64,000 nucleotides of DNA from Stenocarpella maydis (taxonomy: Eukaryota > Ascomycota > Sordariomycetes > Diaporthales > Diaporthaceae). The position numbers and the translations under genes were made by a program. The stretch spans positions 28,678-92,677 of the forward strand of contig NQMI01000163.1 in assembly GCA_002270565.1 (NCBI GenBank), in the 5' to 3' direction. Below, piece by piece: positions 1 through 11,382 of the stretch (positions are counted from its first letter, which is position 1; every line of letters begins with the position of its first letter). Below the pieces are notes generated by a model. That model searched no databases and was not told the origin of the DNA. It saw nothing but the letters and a program-made list of their open reading frames with translations.

Positions 1-428
1 GCCCTGCCCCGCCCAACGGCGCCGACGCGCTCGCCGTCCCTCCGCCGGGCCCCACCCCCTCGCCCGGCATGCCGCCTCTGGGCATCCCCAGCGGCTTCGC
101 CCCCCCGGGGCCCCCGATCCCCGCCGCCTCTCCGGTTGGCCCCGGCATGCCGCCCAGGTTCGACCCGGCCCACGCCGGGCTCCCTCACCAGCCGCCCATG
201 GTGCCCCCGGGTTTCGGCGGGCGCGGCGCCGTCGGCAGCGGCCTGCCCCCCGCAGTCCCAGGCCTGNCGGGTGGGGGTGGGGGGGCGGGGGAAGGCTCTA
301 CCCTGAGTATCTTTTTTTTCGTGGTCGCCGAGTCGCCGCCTTCTCGTGTCCTCAGAATGAACCGTGCGAGGGCGTTTGGAGGCCTACATTCCGCCCTGTA
401 CCACGGACGGACGATGGGAGCCCTGTGA
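1..428 (+). CDS. 3' end of a Pro/Gly-rich protein frame (partial, unidentified)
   Basis: An open frame enters from the left edge and runs to a TGA ending at 428. The first 90 or so residues are rich in Pro, Gly, Ala and Met (for example PPLGIPSGFAPPGPPIP). This composition suits the disordered tail of an RNA-binding or splicing protein such as U1 snRNP C, but no folded domain is inside the window, so this is only a guess. An ambiguous base (N) at 267 and a run of G directly after it make the frame unsafe beyond that point. The last 50 codons may be intronic or 3' untranslated. The frame faces the cap-binding gene tail to tail. Confidence 0.3.
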   Translation, partial: PAPPNGADALAVPPPGPTPSPGMPPLGIPSGFAPPGPPIPAASPVGPGMPPRFDPAHAGLPHQPPMVPPGFGGRGAVGSGLPPAVPGLXGGGGGAGEGSTLSIFFFVVAESPPSRVLRMNRARAFGGLHSALYHGRTMGAL

Positions 429-430
429 AT

Positions 431-1154
431 GGCGCTGCTGGGGGAGGAAAGCATGTCTTGGTAAAAAGTGACGGACGACTGCACAGAAGCCAGGAGATTG
501 GAAACTCAAGGTCTCTTGCCCCCTCCTTGTCGGCATTGAGGCGAGGCCCCATGGGTCCTCATAACAGAACTCCTGGCTGCCGGGCATTGGCAGTCCTGAG
601 GTTCGACAAGAGTTCATGGTAGCAAGTAAATGAATCAAGCCCGTCCAAACCATATAGTACTTCACACCACCTTTTATGCCTACGGTTCTTAAGCACAACT
701 CACTTTCGATTTGTTCGTGACCGCGAGCTCCACGGCCTCACTCAGACCCATCTGACGTATACGCATCAAAACCGTCCATGCAAGCACTGCCTTCAAAGTT
801 CTTTTTGTCTTGTTCTTCAAGCTATCTGCCTGCCACTTGCGCCGGCCCTGGCCTTTCCGCCGCAGACTGTGTCCATGCCCTCGACCACAGGCTGCTAGAA
901 ACATGATGAGAAGCAGCCGAGACCAGGGAGGGGGTCGGAAAGAATCCCAACACGGCCTGGCCAGAGAGTTCAAACAGTTGAGGAAAGACCGCTGCAAGAC
1001 TCATCACACGCCAGCCAGGCCCAAGGAAATCTAACCCCACATGTGTCATCTTCCCGCCCCGGAATTTCACCAGCCAGCATCTCCGCAAATCCCAGCCATA
1101 TACCGTCGGCCATATCCCACTCGCCCAGATACCGAACCCCAGCAACAAGCATGC
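431..1154. other. Intergenic, convergent 3' ends
   Basis: This separates the partial Pro-rich frame from the stop codon of the cap-binding gene. No convincing coding sequence, RNA gene or repeat was seen. It probably holds 3' untranslated regions of both neighbours. Confidence 0.4.
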
Positions 1155-4002
1155 CTAAGCCTTCATGGTCGTCTTCTCCGCCTCGAGGAGGAAATTCTCC
1201 TCGATGGCAGCCCTCCTCCCGACGACGCGCAGCCACCGCTCCCCCCACCGCCTGACGAAGCGGTCGCGCTCCTCCCCCTCTGCGTCCGAGAGTCCGCCGC
1301 TGTCCTCCATGAGCTCGTCCTTGGCGCCCGAGGCCCACGCGACGAGGGCATCCTTAGTCGTACGAAAGAGGTCGCGCGCGCCCTGCGCCTCGCGCTTCTT
1401 GATGTCATCGGCGGCCTCGGGCGACGACATGGCCATGTCATCGCCCTCGCCCCCCTGCGGGGCGGCGGCAGCGGCAGTAGCGGGGGAGGCGACAACCTCG
1501 CGCATCCGCCTCGTGACCTTATTGATCGTGTTGAAGACCAGCTCGTAGATGTGGCTGCGAGCGAGCGCCTCACCCCTTGTCTCACCCGCGTGCCTCACGA
1601 GCGCCCACTGCACCACCGCCGACGGGCTGATGATGCTGTAGTTGAGCAGCTTCTCGATAATAGTGATGGCCACGCCCGGGTGCGCGCTCCAGAAGTCCAT
1701 AACCGCTGCGATGATCTGCGCACGCGCGGGCTCCGACGTCGCACCCGCATCCATAAGGCGTTCCTTTGTGCGCTCGATGGCGGCCAGCACGTGCGACAGC
1801 GACTTGCTGCCGATAGAGAGCACCGCCGTGGTGAAGACGTCGGTGCTGGCGACGAGCGGGTCCAGACCCTGGTCGATGGCGAGGGAATGGATCCGCTCGA
1901 TGACGGGCTGGATGTCCTCGTCCGAGGCCTTGCGCTTCAGGAGCTGTGCCAATTCGCGACCCTCTTGTGCAAAAGGGGTGTCTGATGGCCAGGACTCTTA
2001 GCATTTGTTTTTGCCACGCAGATACAATATATCAGGTATTCACTCACCATCCTTCTCGAACTTGAAAGGCGGCTCTTCCACGTCCTTCTCGGGAGGCACG
2101 AGCTCCTGGTAGCCCTCGGGCAGGGTCTTTCTGATCCGGCCAGCGAAACTCAGCCGAATCTCCTTGTCGATGGCGCCCATGATGAAGGTCTTGCAAGGGT
2201 GCAGATTTGGCAGTTTCACATCCGCAGTCCACTCGGTCCACTTCCACGTGAAGCCAAAGTTGCTCAGATGGTGCGAGAACCAGTCAGTGAAGCGTTGGGC
2301 CAGCTCAAGGTCAAGGCGGCCAATGTTCCGGTAGAGGAATCTTATCGCTCGGCCGAAACTAGGGGCGATGGCTGCTGGGGCAATCCTACACGCCTCGGTG
2401 AGCACGGAGTGGTAGTATACAAGCTTCTGCTCCGGAGCAGGCAGCAGGAACAGCTGGGAGAAGACGGCATCGACCACGACATCCTCGGGCTTCCAGGTGG
2501 ATTTACCTGGTGGGACGTCTCGAATCTGGTCAAAAGGCGTGGCACGGCTGACAAAAGTGCCCTCGGCGAAGTAGTTGTCGATATCAATCAGGCGTCTGGC
2601 AGCAACAGTCCGGTTGAAGTGCAGAACGTTAACCGTATCAACCAGATTGTCGCGTATCAGAGATGATGAAACGCTTGTGACCGGGGGTACGGATTCGAGG
2701 TCCTGGCCGAGGTACACAGAGAAGAAGATCTCTGGGAACAACGGCCTCGGCCCGGCAATCAGGGTCTTGGGGACCGCGATTGCAGGCAGCTTGTGCATGG
2801 GACAGTTGTCGAGCTTCTCCTGCTGCTCCACCTCTTCGAGGGGCATTTTCCACGGCCTCGGGAGGCACGAAAGCTTCCACCCACTGCTCGCCTCAGCTTG
2901 CAGCTGTGTCTGTAACAAGCCCAGGAAGCTCATTGTTGCGGCAGGGCTCTTCTCGTCGCCTTCTGGGTGGAACGGATCAATCAGGCTCTGCAGGGTATGA
3001 GGCTCCCCAGCAATGACCTCTGTCTTGTCCAGAAGCTCAGTGGCAAGCTTCTCCGTCTTTTCGGGAGCCGCGGCGACTGCGTAAGGTATCGTGAGGAGGA
3101 TGATCTTGACCAACTCGGTACCAATGGTCTAGGCCCAAAATAACGATCAGTAAATCTGTCCCCGCACACCTCACACAAGCCATAGCTGATCCTATTGCAA
3201 CCTACATCCTCATTGTTGGCAGTCTGAAGCTCAACAGCCTGGTTGAAGAGGTCCTCCAGGATAGGGAAGACGCCGTCCCCCTCCAGGCAGATCTGCAGGC
3301 ACGCAATGAGCTTGAGGTAGAGCTTCACGGCGCGCCACTCGCCCAGCCTGACCTTCTCCTCGACCTGTGCAGCCGCCTTGGACAGGAGGTCGTCGACGAC
3401 GCCGCTCGTGGGCTGGGGCTCCTTGGGCGCGGCGCCGTCCTGCTGCCCGCCATTCTCCATGCTCGTGTCGAGCCCATCGTCCCCACCATTGGGCGCCGCA
3501 GCAGCAGCGGCTGGGGGCTTGTAAGTCAGGGTGTTGACGACCAAGACGACGGCGGCGGCAAAGGGGGTCTTGAGGGGCTGCTCGACGGCGAGCTGCAGGA
3601 TCAGGTCAACAAAGTTTGCGCGCAGCCGCTCGTCGTCGTAGTTATCGGCCAGGAGGTGCGCGATGCCGTTGACCTCCTCCTGCACGCGGCGGAGGGGGTT
3701 GTCGGCGAGGTCAATAATCTGCTTGCGCAGGCGCGACGGGACGGGGGGCTCGTGGCGGCGGCGGGGGCCGCGCTGGTCGCGGTAAGACTGGTGGTGGTCG
3801 TCATCCTCTGTGGGCGATGGGCAAAGGTCAGTATCCTAAGAATGAGGGAGATGGGCGTCGCATCACATGCGGAGCGGGTGCCCTAGGGCGCAAAGAGAAA
3901 AGGGCACAGCGGGCTGGGAGCTGGAACTGGCTGCTCACCCCTGTATCGCCTCTTCCTGGGGTTGTACCCTCCACCTCCTTGTCTGCGATCGTAGTCGGCC
4001 AT
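1155..4002 (-). CDS. Nuclear cap-binding complex large subunit (CBP80/Cbc1/Sto1 family)
   Basis: Spliced model: complement of 1155-1981, 2048-3128, 3206-3807 and 3939-4002. The exon lengths (827, 1081, 602, 64) give one frame of 857 aa, normal for the family. The protein binds the m7G cap together with the small subunit CBP20 in the nucleus and links capping to splicing, export and decay. The N-terminus carries a basic NLS-like stretch (NPRKRRYRG, residues about 14-22). The MIF4G helical repeat region follows, including the conserved segment RRVQEEVNGIAHLLADNY. The middle has the CBP80-type motif YLIDYF-like helices around PPEKDVEEPPFKFEKD, and the last exon has the C-terminal MIF4G-like domain (QPVIERIHSLAIDQGLDPL onward). 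All introns are GT-AG and 66-131 nt. The ATG at 4002 was chosen because exon 1 (MADYDRRQGGGGYNPRKRRYR) matches the usual start of fungal CBP80. An acidic, Ala-rich insert near residues 150-180 looks like a disordered loop. Confidence 0.93.
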
Positions 4003-5679
4003 GTCTGGAACTCGCTGCCTGCAATTGAATTGATAAACGAGAAGAGGGAGGGTGTGCTGTCGATAGCGTGAAGTATTGGGGGGGAGCGGTATTTCGCGAC
4101 GTCAGCTGCTTGCAAAAGTGGGACGACAGCTATTTCCTGGAGCCGTACGTGTCGTAGCAGTAGCCTCGCGCCGCGCAGCTAGGTACCGTAGTACACTATA
4201 CCTCCGTCAAAGCCTTGGTGTGCTGGGGCTGAACAAGGGGGACCAACGACGAAGGTTAACCCTTGCTTATGTAATATTTCAGAGCGAAGTGGCCTGTGTA
4301 AGTACCTAGGTACGTGCTTGCGGACGAATCTGTACCGAGTACGTACCTCTAACCTAGGGCCTCGAGTATCAGAACTCGAAAGGGGGCGAGGAGCGACCAC
4401 GCCTACAAGGTAGCTAGCTATTTAGAGTTTTACAATAATATCAGTGATTGTCCCGCGTATATCCGTGGATCCGGGGGGCAAATGGAGCACTCCGCGAGAG
4501 ACAGCGGAGAAAAGCTCCTGTGTCCACGACTAAGCCTGGTCCACACCACTTGTACGGACAGAGGTTCTAGATGAGACTACTTGCCTGCGTAAGGTGCGCC
4601 ACTGAATAGTATTAATTATAAACCCAGGGCATGGAGATGGTGGGTGGACACGGTGAGGATCGCCAAGGCGTCGGCGGTCGGCTTACATACAGTGCTGCAA
4701 TGCACACTTGTTGCGCCAGGATGGTGACAGTCACAACCCTTTTTGATTTTCTTATCCGTCCATGAGTGTGGCCTCGTGCTAAACCCAGCCCAAGATTCCT
4801 TTTTGATCGCCATCTCCAGACAAGACTGGCTGTGCCCTCTCCCCTCCCCCACCCTGAAGCCGGTGAGGACGCCCTCGAAAAGAGACGAGGATAAAAACAG
4901 GAGTTTTCAATTCTTTTTGAACCATGATTGGCCCAGTCATTCCCTCCATACACAAGGGCTTCCGCTTCCGGCCACGCTGGTATCCCAATGCAAGTCAATC
5001 ACCCGGCCTTCTTCCACAAAAACCCCTCATGTAGTAGTTCCTGCCACCTAGTCCGACATTGTAGTTCCATACTCAGCGGCCACTCATCCAGCAAAGGCCA
5101 ATCGCTCCAGCCGCATCCCCGCCCAGGTGGGATTCATCGAGAGGTCCGGCCACGCCGCAAAATAAAAAATCGTCTTGGGTCCTAGTCACCGCGTGGTCGC
5201 CTGCGCCATTAATATCCCAGGCGGCCCCATGAACAGAAAACAAGCAAAATCACGTCTGATCGTGCAGGAAAAAGAAAATCTAATGGTCCCGCCAATCTTC
5301 ATCGACATGCTCATCTTTCGAATGTTTCGCAGGACCACGGGGCTCTTTCGGGACAGCCGGCTGTGTGTCCCTTTCGATTTCACCTCCTGGGTCCCCCGTC
5401 AAAGGTCCGCCTTCGCTACCTTGTCGGCTGGGTACAAGCTGCGGCTTCTGCTTCTACCATCGTGGTGGATGTCGTGTGCAACGGTTCGTGCTTCCAATAC
5501 CCGTCCGAGGATACGCCAGCATGGTTGTATTGGAGCAGGAAAAAATGTCAACACCGCATCGGCGACCGTGAGCAAACGCAACATCGGCAGTCCAAATCAT
5601 CCAAGGCCGGCATCTTCTTAAAAAGTTGCTGCTCCTGACAGGTCCAGTGTGTGAAGGTATGTCGAGCACCGAAAGGCGC
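4003..5679. promoter_or_regulatory. Intergenic: cap-binding gene promoter and kinase 3' region
   Basis: The part next to 4003 is the upstream region of the cap-binding gene, and the part below 5680 is downstream of the GSK-3 stop. Short open frames occur on both strands (for example 5175-5621, plus) but have no recognisable domain or coding-like composition. No TATA box or repeat stands out. Confidence 0.35.
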
Positions 5680-7168
5680 TCAATCAAGCTTAGCCAGCAT
5701 TTCTGCCTTCGTCAACGGCGTGAAGTTGTCGATGTCCAGACCATCTGCCGCAAGACTCGGTCGCACGTGGGGCGGGACCAACTTGTGGTTGAGGTGAGGG
5801 GCGATCGACAATTCTTGTGGGATATTAGCCACCAGATACCGAAGGACAAAATAATCAGGAATCAGCGGTACTTACCGTGGCGAGTAAAGTCAAACAGTGC
5901 TGGGAGATCCTTCAACTGGCCGGTCTGGTGTCTTGAGTCTGGCAGCTTCGTGTTGGGATCCCGCAGCTCGTCGAAGAACGGGTGAACCATGGCGTCGATG
6001 GCGCCGAGTCGCTCGGTAGGTGTGTACTCGAGAAGCTTAGCGATGAGATCGATTGCGTTCGCGTCGGCCTTGCGGAAGACCTTGTTGAACGGGTGCGGCT
6101 TGATTTGTGGGAACTTGTGCTCCATGTAGTTGGGGTTCATAGTCCGAATCTGCTCACGGGTGGGCGTACCCAGGACCTTGATGATCTCGACCAGTTGATC
6201 GATGCCGGATTCACCCGGGAAGAGCGGTTGTCCCAGCATCAACTCCGCCATGACGCACCCCGTAGACCACACGTCTGTAAAACGGGTCAGCACATTTCCA
6301 TGGCGCGAATGCTCGTCGCACGGGCCAGTCCTCACCAATCTTGGTAGTGTAGTTGGTGGCGCCGAAAATGAGCTCTGGTGCTCGGTAGTAGCGCGAGCAA
6401 ATGTACGAGACATTTGGCTCGTTCTCGACCAGGATCTTCGCGCTTCCGAAATCGCACAGCTTCAGGATGCCACTGTTGGGGTCGAGCAGGAGGTTCTGAG
6501 GCTTGATGTCACGGTGGCAGATGCCTTGCGAGTGGATGTAGGCGAGGGCCCTGAAGAGCTGGTAAATGTACAGTTTGACCTCAAGAATGGGCATTGTAGT
6601 CTTCATCTTGTTGAAAAACCTCGACGCTCGGTAGACGGTCTCGGGAACGAACTCCTGAACGAGGTTCAGGTACACTTCGTCCTTCTGTGGCCTTGTCAGA
6701 GAGTGTACTAAGCAAAGCTGTATAGTATATCGACATACCCGTTCGCCATTGGAGTAGTAGAAGGCCTTCAGCTGAACGATGTTGGGGTGTCGCACGATAC
6801 GCATAATTTGCAGCTCACGATTCTGAAATGCAGTCAGCGCAACTTGATCCCATGGGTTGGTGGTGGTGGTGGTGGGCAATAAACGGCTGCGGACCTTGAA
6901 TCGCTTGTCCTGGAGAACCCGCTTGATGGCCGCATCCTCGTTGGAAGGTGAGAGTTTCGTCTGGAACACAACACCGAAAGATCCATTTCCCACGATCTTG
7001 CACTGGGTGTACTGCAGATCCCTCGTCTCGCCGGTAATTCCGTCTTGGACCTTCTCACGGATGACTTCTGCCGCGCCAATTAGCAAGACGACAGCTGCCA
7101 ACACGTAGCGTTCGGTACCTACCTCCCATCCGCAGGTTGTTGAAGGCTGCGGGGCGATTCTGGGCCAT
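5680..7168 (-). CDS. Glycogen synthase kinase 3 (GSK-3/shaggy family Ser/Thr kinase)
   Basis: Spliced model: complement of 5680-5813, 5876-6274, 6336-6684, 6739-6822, 6895-7067 and 7123-7168. It encodes 394 aa, the usual size for fungal GSK-3. The kinase phosphorylates primed Ser/Thr sites in growth, stress and developmental signalling. Visible motifs are the glycine loop GNGSFGVV (42-49), the catalytic Lys in AAIKRV (Lys64), HRDIKPQN (158-165), the DFG aspartate in CDFGSAK (Asp179) and APE (203-205). The activation-loop tyrosine of the GSK-3 family is present at about residue 195 ([12 protein letters not shown]). The C-terminal tail [15 protein letters not shown] is also typical. Five introns fit the frame exactly. 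The second has an unusual donor, GTCCGC. Start ATG at 7168 gives [16 protein letters not shown], the normal fungal N-terminus. Confidence 0.96.
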
Positions 7169-8161
7169 CTTGGGAGCTGTTGGGCTTGTTGCTACCGCTT
7201 TGCGGACAAAAAGATATTGTAAAGCAGATCGAGGCTCGAAGAAGAAAGAGATACAGACAGACGCCTGAGGCGGGCCGTGGTGGGCAACAGTGTGATGCTG
7301 GTTGGAAGTAGTGTCTCGGGAGAAATCGAGCGGGTTCTGGCAACGGTTAGGCCCGTGGGGGTGACTGCTAGTTCCGAAGAATGAACAGGGTGCAGAGTGG
7401 GAGCGCAAGGCTTTGGTTGCACGACTATGTGTTCAGTCGAGCACGACGCCGTGTTTAGCTTCGAGCTCCGTCAAGGAAGGAGCCGGCAGGCAGGTGGGCA
7501 GGTCTGTTGTTGCGGTACGGAGTGGGTCAGGGAGGAACGCGGTGGTCAAGTTACCGCGCGCGGAGCCGAGACGAGAAATCTGTCAATCAAACTGGTCCAG
7601 ATGGTTAGAATTCTGCTGCATTGTCCATGTCACTGATGCGTTGTTGGCGCAAACGGCGGGGTGCTGGTGAGGTGCGATGCAGAATTGTAAAGTTGCCCAG
7701 TGAAGCGTTCCAAGGTGGGTTGGGTGGAGAGGGGAGGAGAGAGAAGGAAGAGATGACGGAGCCTAGTCTGGGGAGGAGGAGGGGTGGTGAAAAGGCGGGT
7801 TGGAATTGACCAGGGGCTCCAGTGACTTGGAAATTTGAAAGTGGACAGTGGGCAGTGGACAGAGGGCGGCAGTGACTGGTGAGAGAGGAACAGGGAGGGA
7901 GAGAGAGGCGCGCAGTGCAGTAGCTCAACCGCCTTGCTCGCTCGCTCTCTGGGCAGCCAAGCCCGACGCCGCCATCTAGTCCAATCCCAGGCCAGTGGTG
8001 CCAGTGCAGTGCAGTGCCGTGCAGCCAGTGCCGTGCAGCGGCGGTTGAGGTGAAGCTGCGGCAGCCCAGACATTTGAGCGACTGAAACGGTGGCGGACTT
8101 GCCGGGTTCGAGGTGGTGTGTCCAGCAACGCAGCCAAAAACCACGCACGCCCGAATGCATA

Positions 8162-8206
8162 TGTGCGTGTGCGTGTGCGTGTGCGTGTGCGTGTGTATGT
8201 GTGCGT
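8162..8206. repeat. GTGTGC-type microsatellite
   Basis: About seven tandem copies of a six-base GT/GC unit, imperfect at the right end. The alternating purine-pyrimidine sequence can adopt Z-DNA. It lies about 1 kb upstream of the GSK-3 start codon. Confidence 0.85.
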
Positions 8207-9315
8207 TTAGAGTGCGCACGTGTGCGGGAACAAACCAGAGAAACAGGACAGGACAGGGTGGGATGGTACAATAGCAACAGGCCAAGCTGGTGATGGTAGG
8301 CAAAAAGGGAGAGCTCGACGCAAGAGCCTATGCTTGTTCCAAGCGCAGTATAGGATGATGGATGGAGAGGGGACTCCGAGATGGCAGTCGCAGGTCTCGC
8401 CATTGTGCTGCATAACTGCGTGTTGCACGCGTCTCTTGTCTTGCCATGGCGGGACTGGATTTGGTGCTCCTATCCTCCAGCTCGTCCCGTGATACGCCCA
8501 TAACCTCATCAACGGTGCAGACATGGATGGGGGTTCGACAGCAAGCGGATGAATGCTGATGAGTGGTCCTGCCAGAGACACAGCGGCTACTAGGGCTTGC
8601 TCTGGGTAGGCAAGCTCCCACAGGCGTGGCCCCGACCTGTCACCGTACACGAGGGGTCCCATCGTGACACGGTGGAGGGGTAATGGTGAGTTGATGAGGG
8701 TAGCCACCTCGGCCGAGGGAACGAATTGGGACTGCAGTTGAACCGCAGACAAGACAACAGTGGTGCACGACAAGCAACTTACAATGACTGCAAAGTATGA
8801 CCAAGAGAGCCCTTTGCAACGGCGGTGTGTTGTTATCGAGGCAACTCAGAGGGCAATAGAGGTCGGTCGTGGTCGCTAGGCGCAAGCGGAGGCGAGGCCC
8901 TGGATTTGTCGGGTGGAGGGTTCGAAGAGACGGGGGGTTGCGGATCGTGAGGGCGGGTCCAAGTCAAGCTTTGGCCTGGTGCTGGGTGGGTTGAGTGAGG
9001 GGTAAAGGAGGACTCGAGAGCTGTCCTGGGACGAATGAGAAACGAGCTGCGTCGGTTCGAGAAGGCCTCGTACCGGGGGGGGGGGTTCTTGACGGTGCAA
9101 ACTATCTGCTGTCAAAAATGATTCAAAGACAATCGCTCTGCACGCGCAATGTGTGTGAATGGGTAAATGTGTGTCTGTCTGTGTGGGCGTGGGAGGGTGT
9201 GGGAGGGTGAGATGCACCAGCGTACTGCGGCAATGATCAAAAGAAGAGGCGTGTGTCTCTCTGTATGTTGTCTACTTACGACGTCAAGCCGGGGCCGATG
9301 TCCAGGGCCGGGTGC

Positions 9316-9351
9316 AGGTCAGGGTCAAGGTCCAGGTCAAGGTTTGGGTCC
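9316..9351. repeat. Degenerate AGGTCA-type tandem repeat
   Basis: Short imperfect repeats of an AGGTCA/AGGTCC unit. The same unit returns about 300 bp downstream at 9652-9677, so the two patches are probably related or arise from the same slippage-prone motif. Confidence 0.6.
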
Positions 9352-9651
9352 AATCCGAGTCGGGACCTGCTAGAGGTCGCGAAAGGTTGCAAGTTTAACA
9401 GCTACCCAGGGTTCCAAGGACAACGGGCTGGTGTGTGGGGACCAGAAGAATAGAATCTGCTGGCTGGTTTGGGTTGGCTGGGAATGAGAGAGGAGGGGGC
9501 GGTTGAGAAGAAGAACCAGGTCGATGGCAAGGCGGTAGGTTGGTAGTGTTGCTACTGCTCGTGCTCGGTGGTGGTGTTGGTGGTGTGAAAAGAGATGGAG
9601 GTGGGATGGCCGGGCTCCTTTCTAATGTTGCTATCCAGGAAGTTAGGTTCC

Positions 9652-9770
9652 CAAGGTCAAGGTCTAGGTCAAGGTCACGACACGACACGACACGGGCACG
9701 GCACGGGTCGACCGACTGGGTGACTGACTGACCGACTAACTGGCTGACGGACTGACTGACGGTGTTGACG
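9652..9770. repeat. Composite simple repeat (AAGGTC, ACACG and GACT units)
   Basis: Three repeat types abut: AAGGTC/TAGGTC units (about 9652-9677), then ACACG/GCACG units (about 9676-9708), then CTGA/GACT units (about 9708-9768). No coding function is apparent. Confidence 0.75.
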
Positions 9771-11324
9771 AGATACCGCACGAGGTTCCAAGGTCGGACC
9801 GGGTGAGAACAGCGTGAAAGGGTGGAGGTGCAGAAGTGGGAGTGGAAAATTGGCGCCTCGTTTCGTTTTGAGGGACTGGAACTGGAGCTGGGACTGGACT
9901 CCTGGGATGGACGCATCGTGTGATGAGGCTAGCGCAGGCTGGGTGCATGACCTCTTCAAGTGACGTACCCTGGTCCCAGACGAAAATAGGTACTCAGTAC
10001 GTAGCAGCGAATAGCCTCATCTATCTCCCTCTCTCCCCCTTTTCAACTAGACAGAACAGAAGAGAGAAGGGAAGAGCCACAGTAGAGGGGATTGACACGG
10101 CCGCGCAACTGTGTATAACCCCCAACCCCTGCCTCTCGCTTGACTGTTTGACGCTTCAAAAAAGAGAGGTACTATGTACGGTCCTCGCATGTGTCTCGCG
10201 CGCTTCTGGGCTGTTTGCGCCGGGTGTGAGTGTCTATGTATGCATGTGTGTGTGTGTGTATGTGGGAGTGAGAGTGAGCGAGATAGTGCCCTATGTAGAC
10301 CATGTACCTCCCATCCTACCAGATCCAAAGTATACAGGTATGCACGTCTCCACGGCCGCCGCCACACGTTTGAAGCTCTGACCTCCAGGTCGGGCCACAT
10401 GATACAGCTTGCTACATTGACACTGTAGTAGTGCCATGTCGGTGACTGAGGCTCAATTGTGGCCGGCGGCTGGCCACCGTGCAAAGCCCACTCCTGCTGG
10501 TGGATTTGGTTTTGTTCTTTGGTTGTTATTTTGGTTGTTATTTTCAGTTCCCTAATAATTCTACGCACGTTTCTCATCCAGCGGCTTGACCTCCTCCCAG
10601 CCTGGGTCTTGGCCATGCAGTTACATGCACGACGTGCGTGGGTGGGCACAGTTCGTTCACCACCCACCCACGCAGGCTTCTTGTTGCCCGCCTGTGTGTG
10701 CCGGTGTATGCCCAGCAAAGCGTGCCCCGTCTGCCTGTGTGCCTGACTGCCTTTCCCCTTTCGGAGCGGGATCGTCTTGGTCCCTCAGTCGTACGGGGGC
10801 ATGCGATGCGGACTGCAGACAGAAGTGCAGCGGTGCAGGGCCTATCATGGCGCGGCTTGGGATGTGTCCAGATGACGGCAGGGACGCCGCTGCTCTCTGT
10901 CATTGATGGTTAGGCTAGCGGGTCCCGACGACAAGATTATGTTCGCCTGTCATTCTGACCCGCACAAAACGGAGCCTGTTCATCATGTGCCCTCTTTTGA
11001 GACGGCCGGCAGGCGCTAAGCGGTCCGCGCAGCGGAAGTCCAAAAAGGAGGCTTGGTTGATCTGCTGAGCGACCTGATCCTGCAGGGTCTTCCGCTTTGT
11101 TATAAAATGTCCGGCCCTGCAGGGTCAGTGTCGTCCGGCAGCTCCTGAACGGACGACAAGTTGCTTCGGCGACATCCCGTACGGTGAGGACAGGGGATCA
11201 TCGATGCCAATAGCTGGCTTGACTAATATTCGCGAGGTATTGTCTCGGTCCAACGTGACGGGAAGGGCTTGCCTGGGCCAGCGCGGCGTCGAGCTTGGGG
11301 CCCTGGGCCCTGGCGCCTGTCTGG

Positions 11325-11382
11325 CCTGTCGCCTGGGGCCAGGGGCCAAGGGCCTGGGGCCTGGGGCCTGGGGCCAAGGGTG
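11325..11382. repeat. GGGCCT/GGGGCC tandem repeat
   Basis: Roughly eight imperfect copies of a CCTGGGG/GGGGCC unit in a very GC-rich patch. It lies in the gene-poor region with no gene nearby. Confidence 0.7.

Larger units (their letters stand above)
7169..10000. promoter_or_regulatory. Upstream/leader region of the GSK-3 gene, rich in low-complexity DNA
   Basis: Nearly 3 kb upstream of the kinase start contain no identifiable gene. The region is unusually rich in simple repeats (separate entries). Purine-rich stretches near 7710-7800 and 7860-7910 would read as pyrimidine tracts on the kinase strand, a frequent feature of fungal promoters. A long 5' untranslated leader is possible. Open frames of 110-260 codons on both strands translate to low-complexity His/Thr/Ser-rich strings and were judged spurious. 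Confidence 0.35.

Noticed and set aside
1041..1985. 314-codon plus-strand frame
   Set aside because: Antisense of the last exon of the cap-binding protein. Its Arg/Leu/Asp-rich translation is typical of such shadows.
5175..5621. 148-codon plus frame opposite the GSK-3 3' region
   Set aside because: No domain and mixed composition. It lies within the likely 3' untranslated region of the kinase.
7605..8403. Two overlapping 230-260-codon minus frames with His/Thr and His/Ala runs
   Set aside because: The runs are translations of the GT microsatellite. The frames lie in the GSK-3 upstream region and show no domain.
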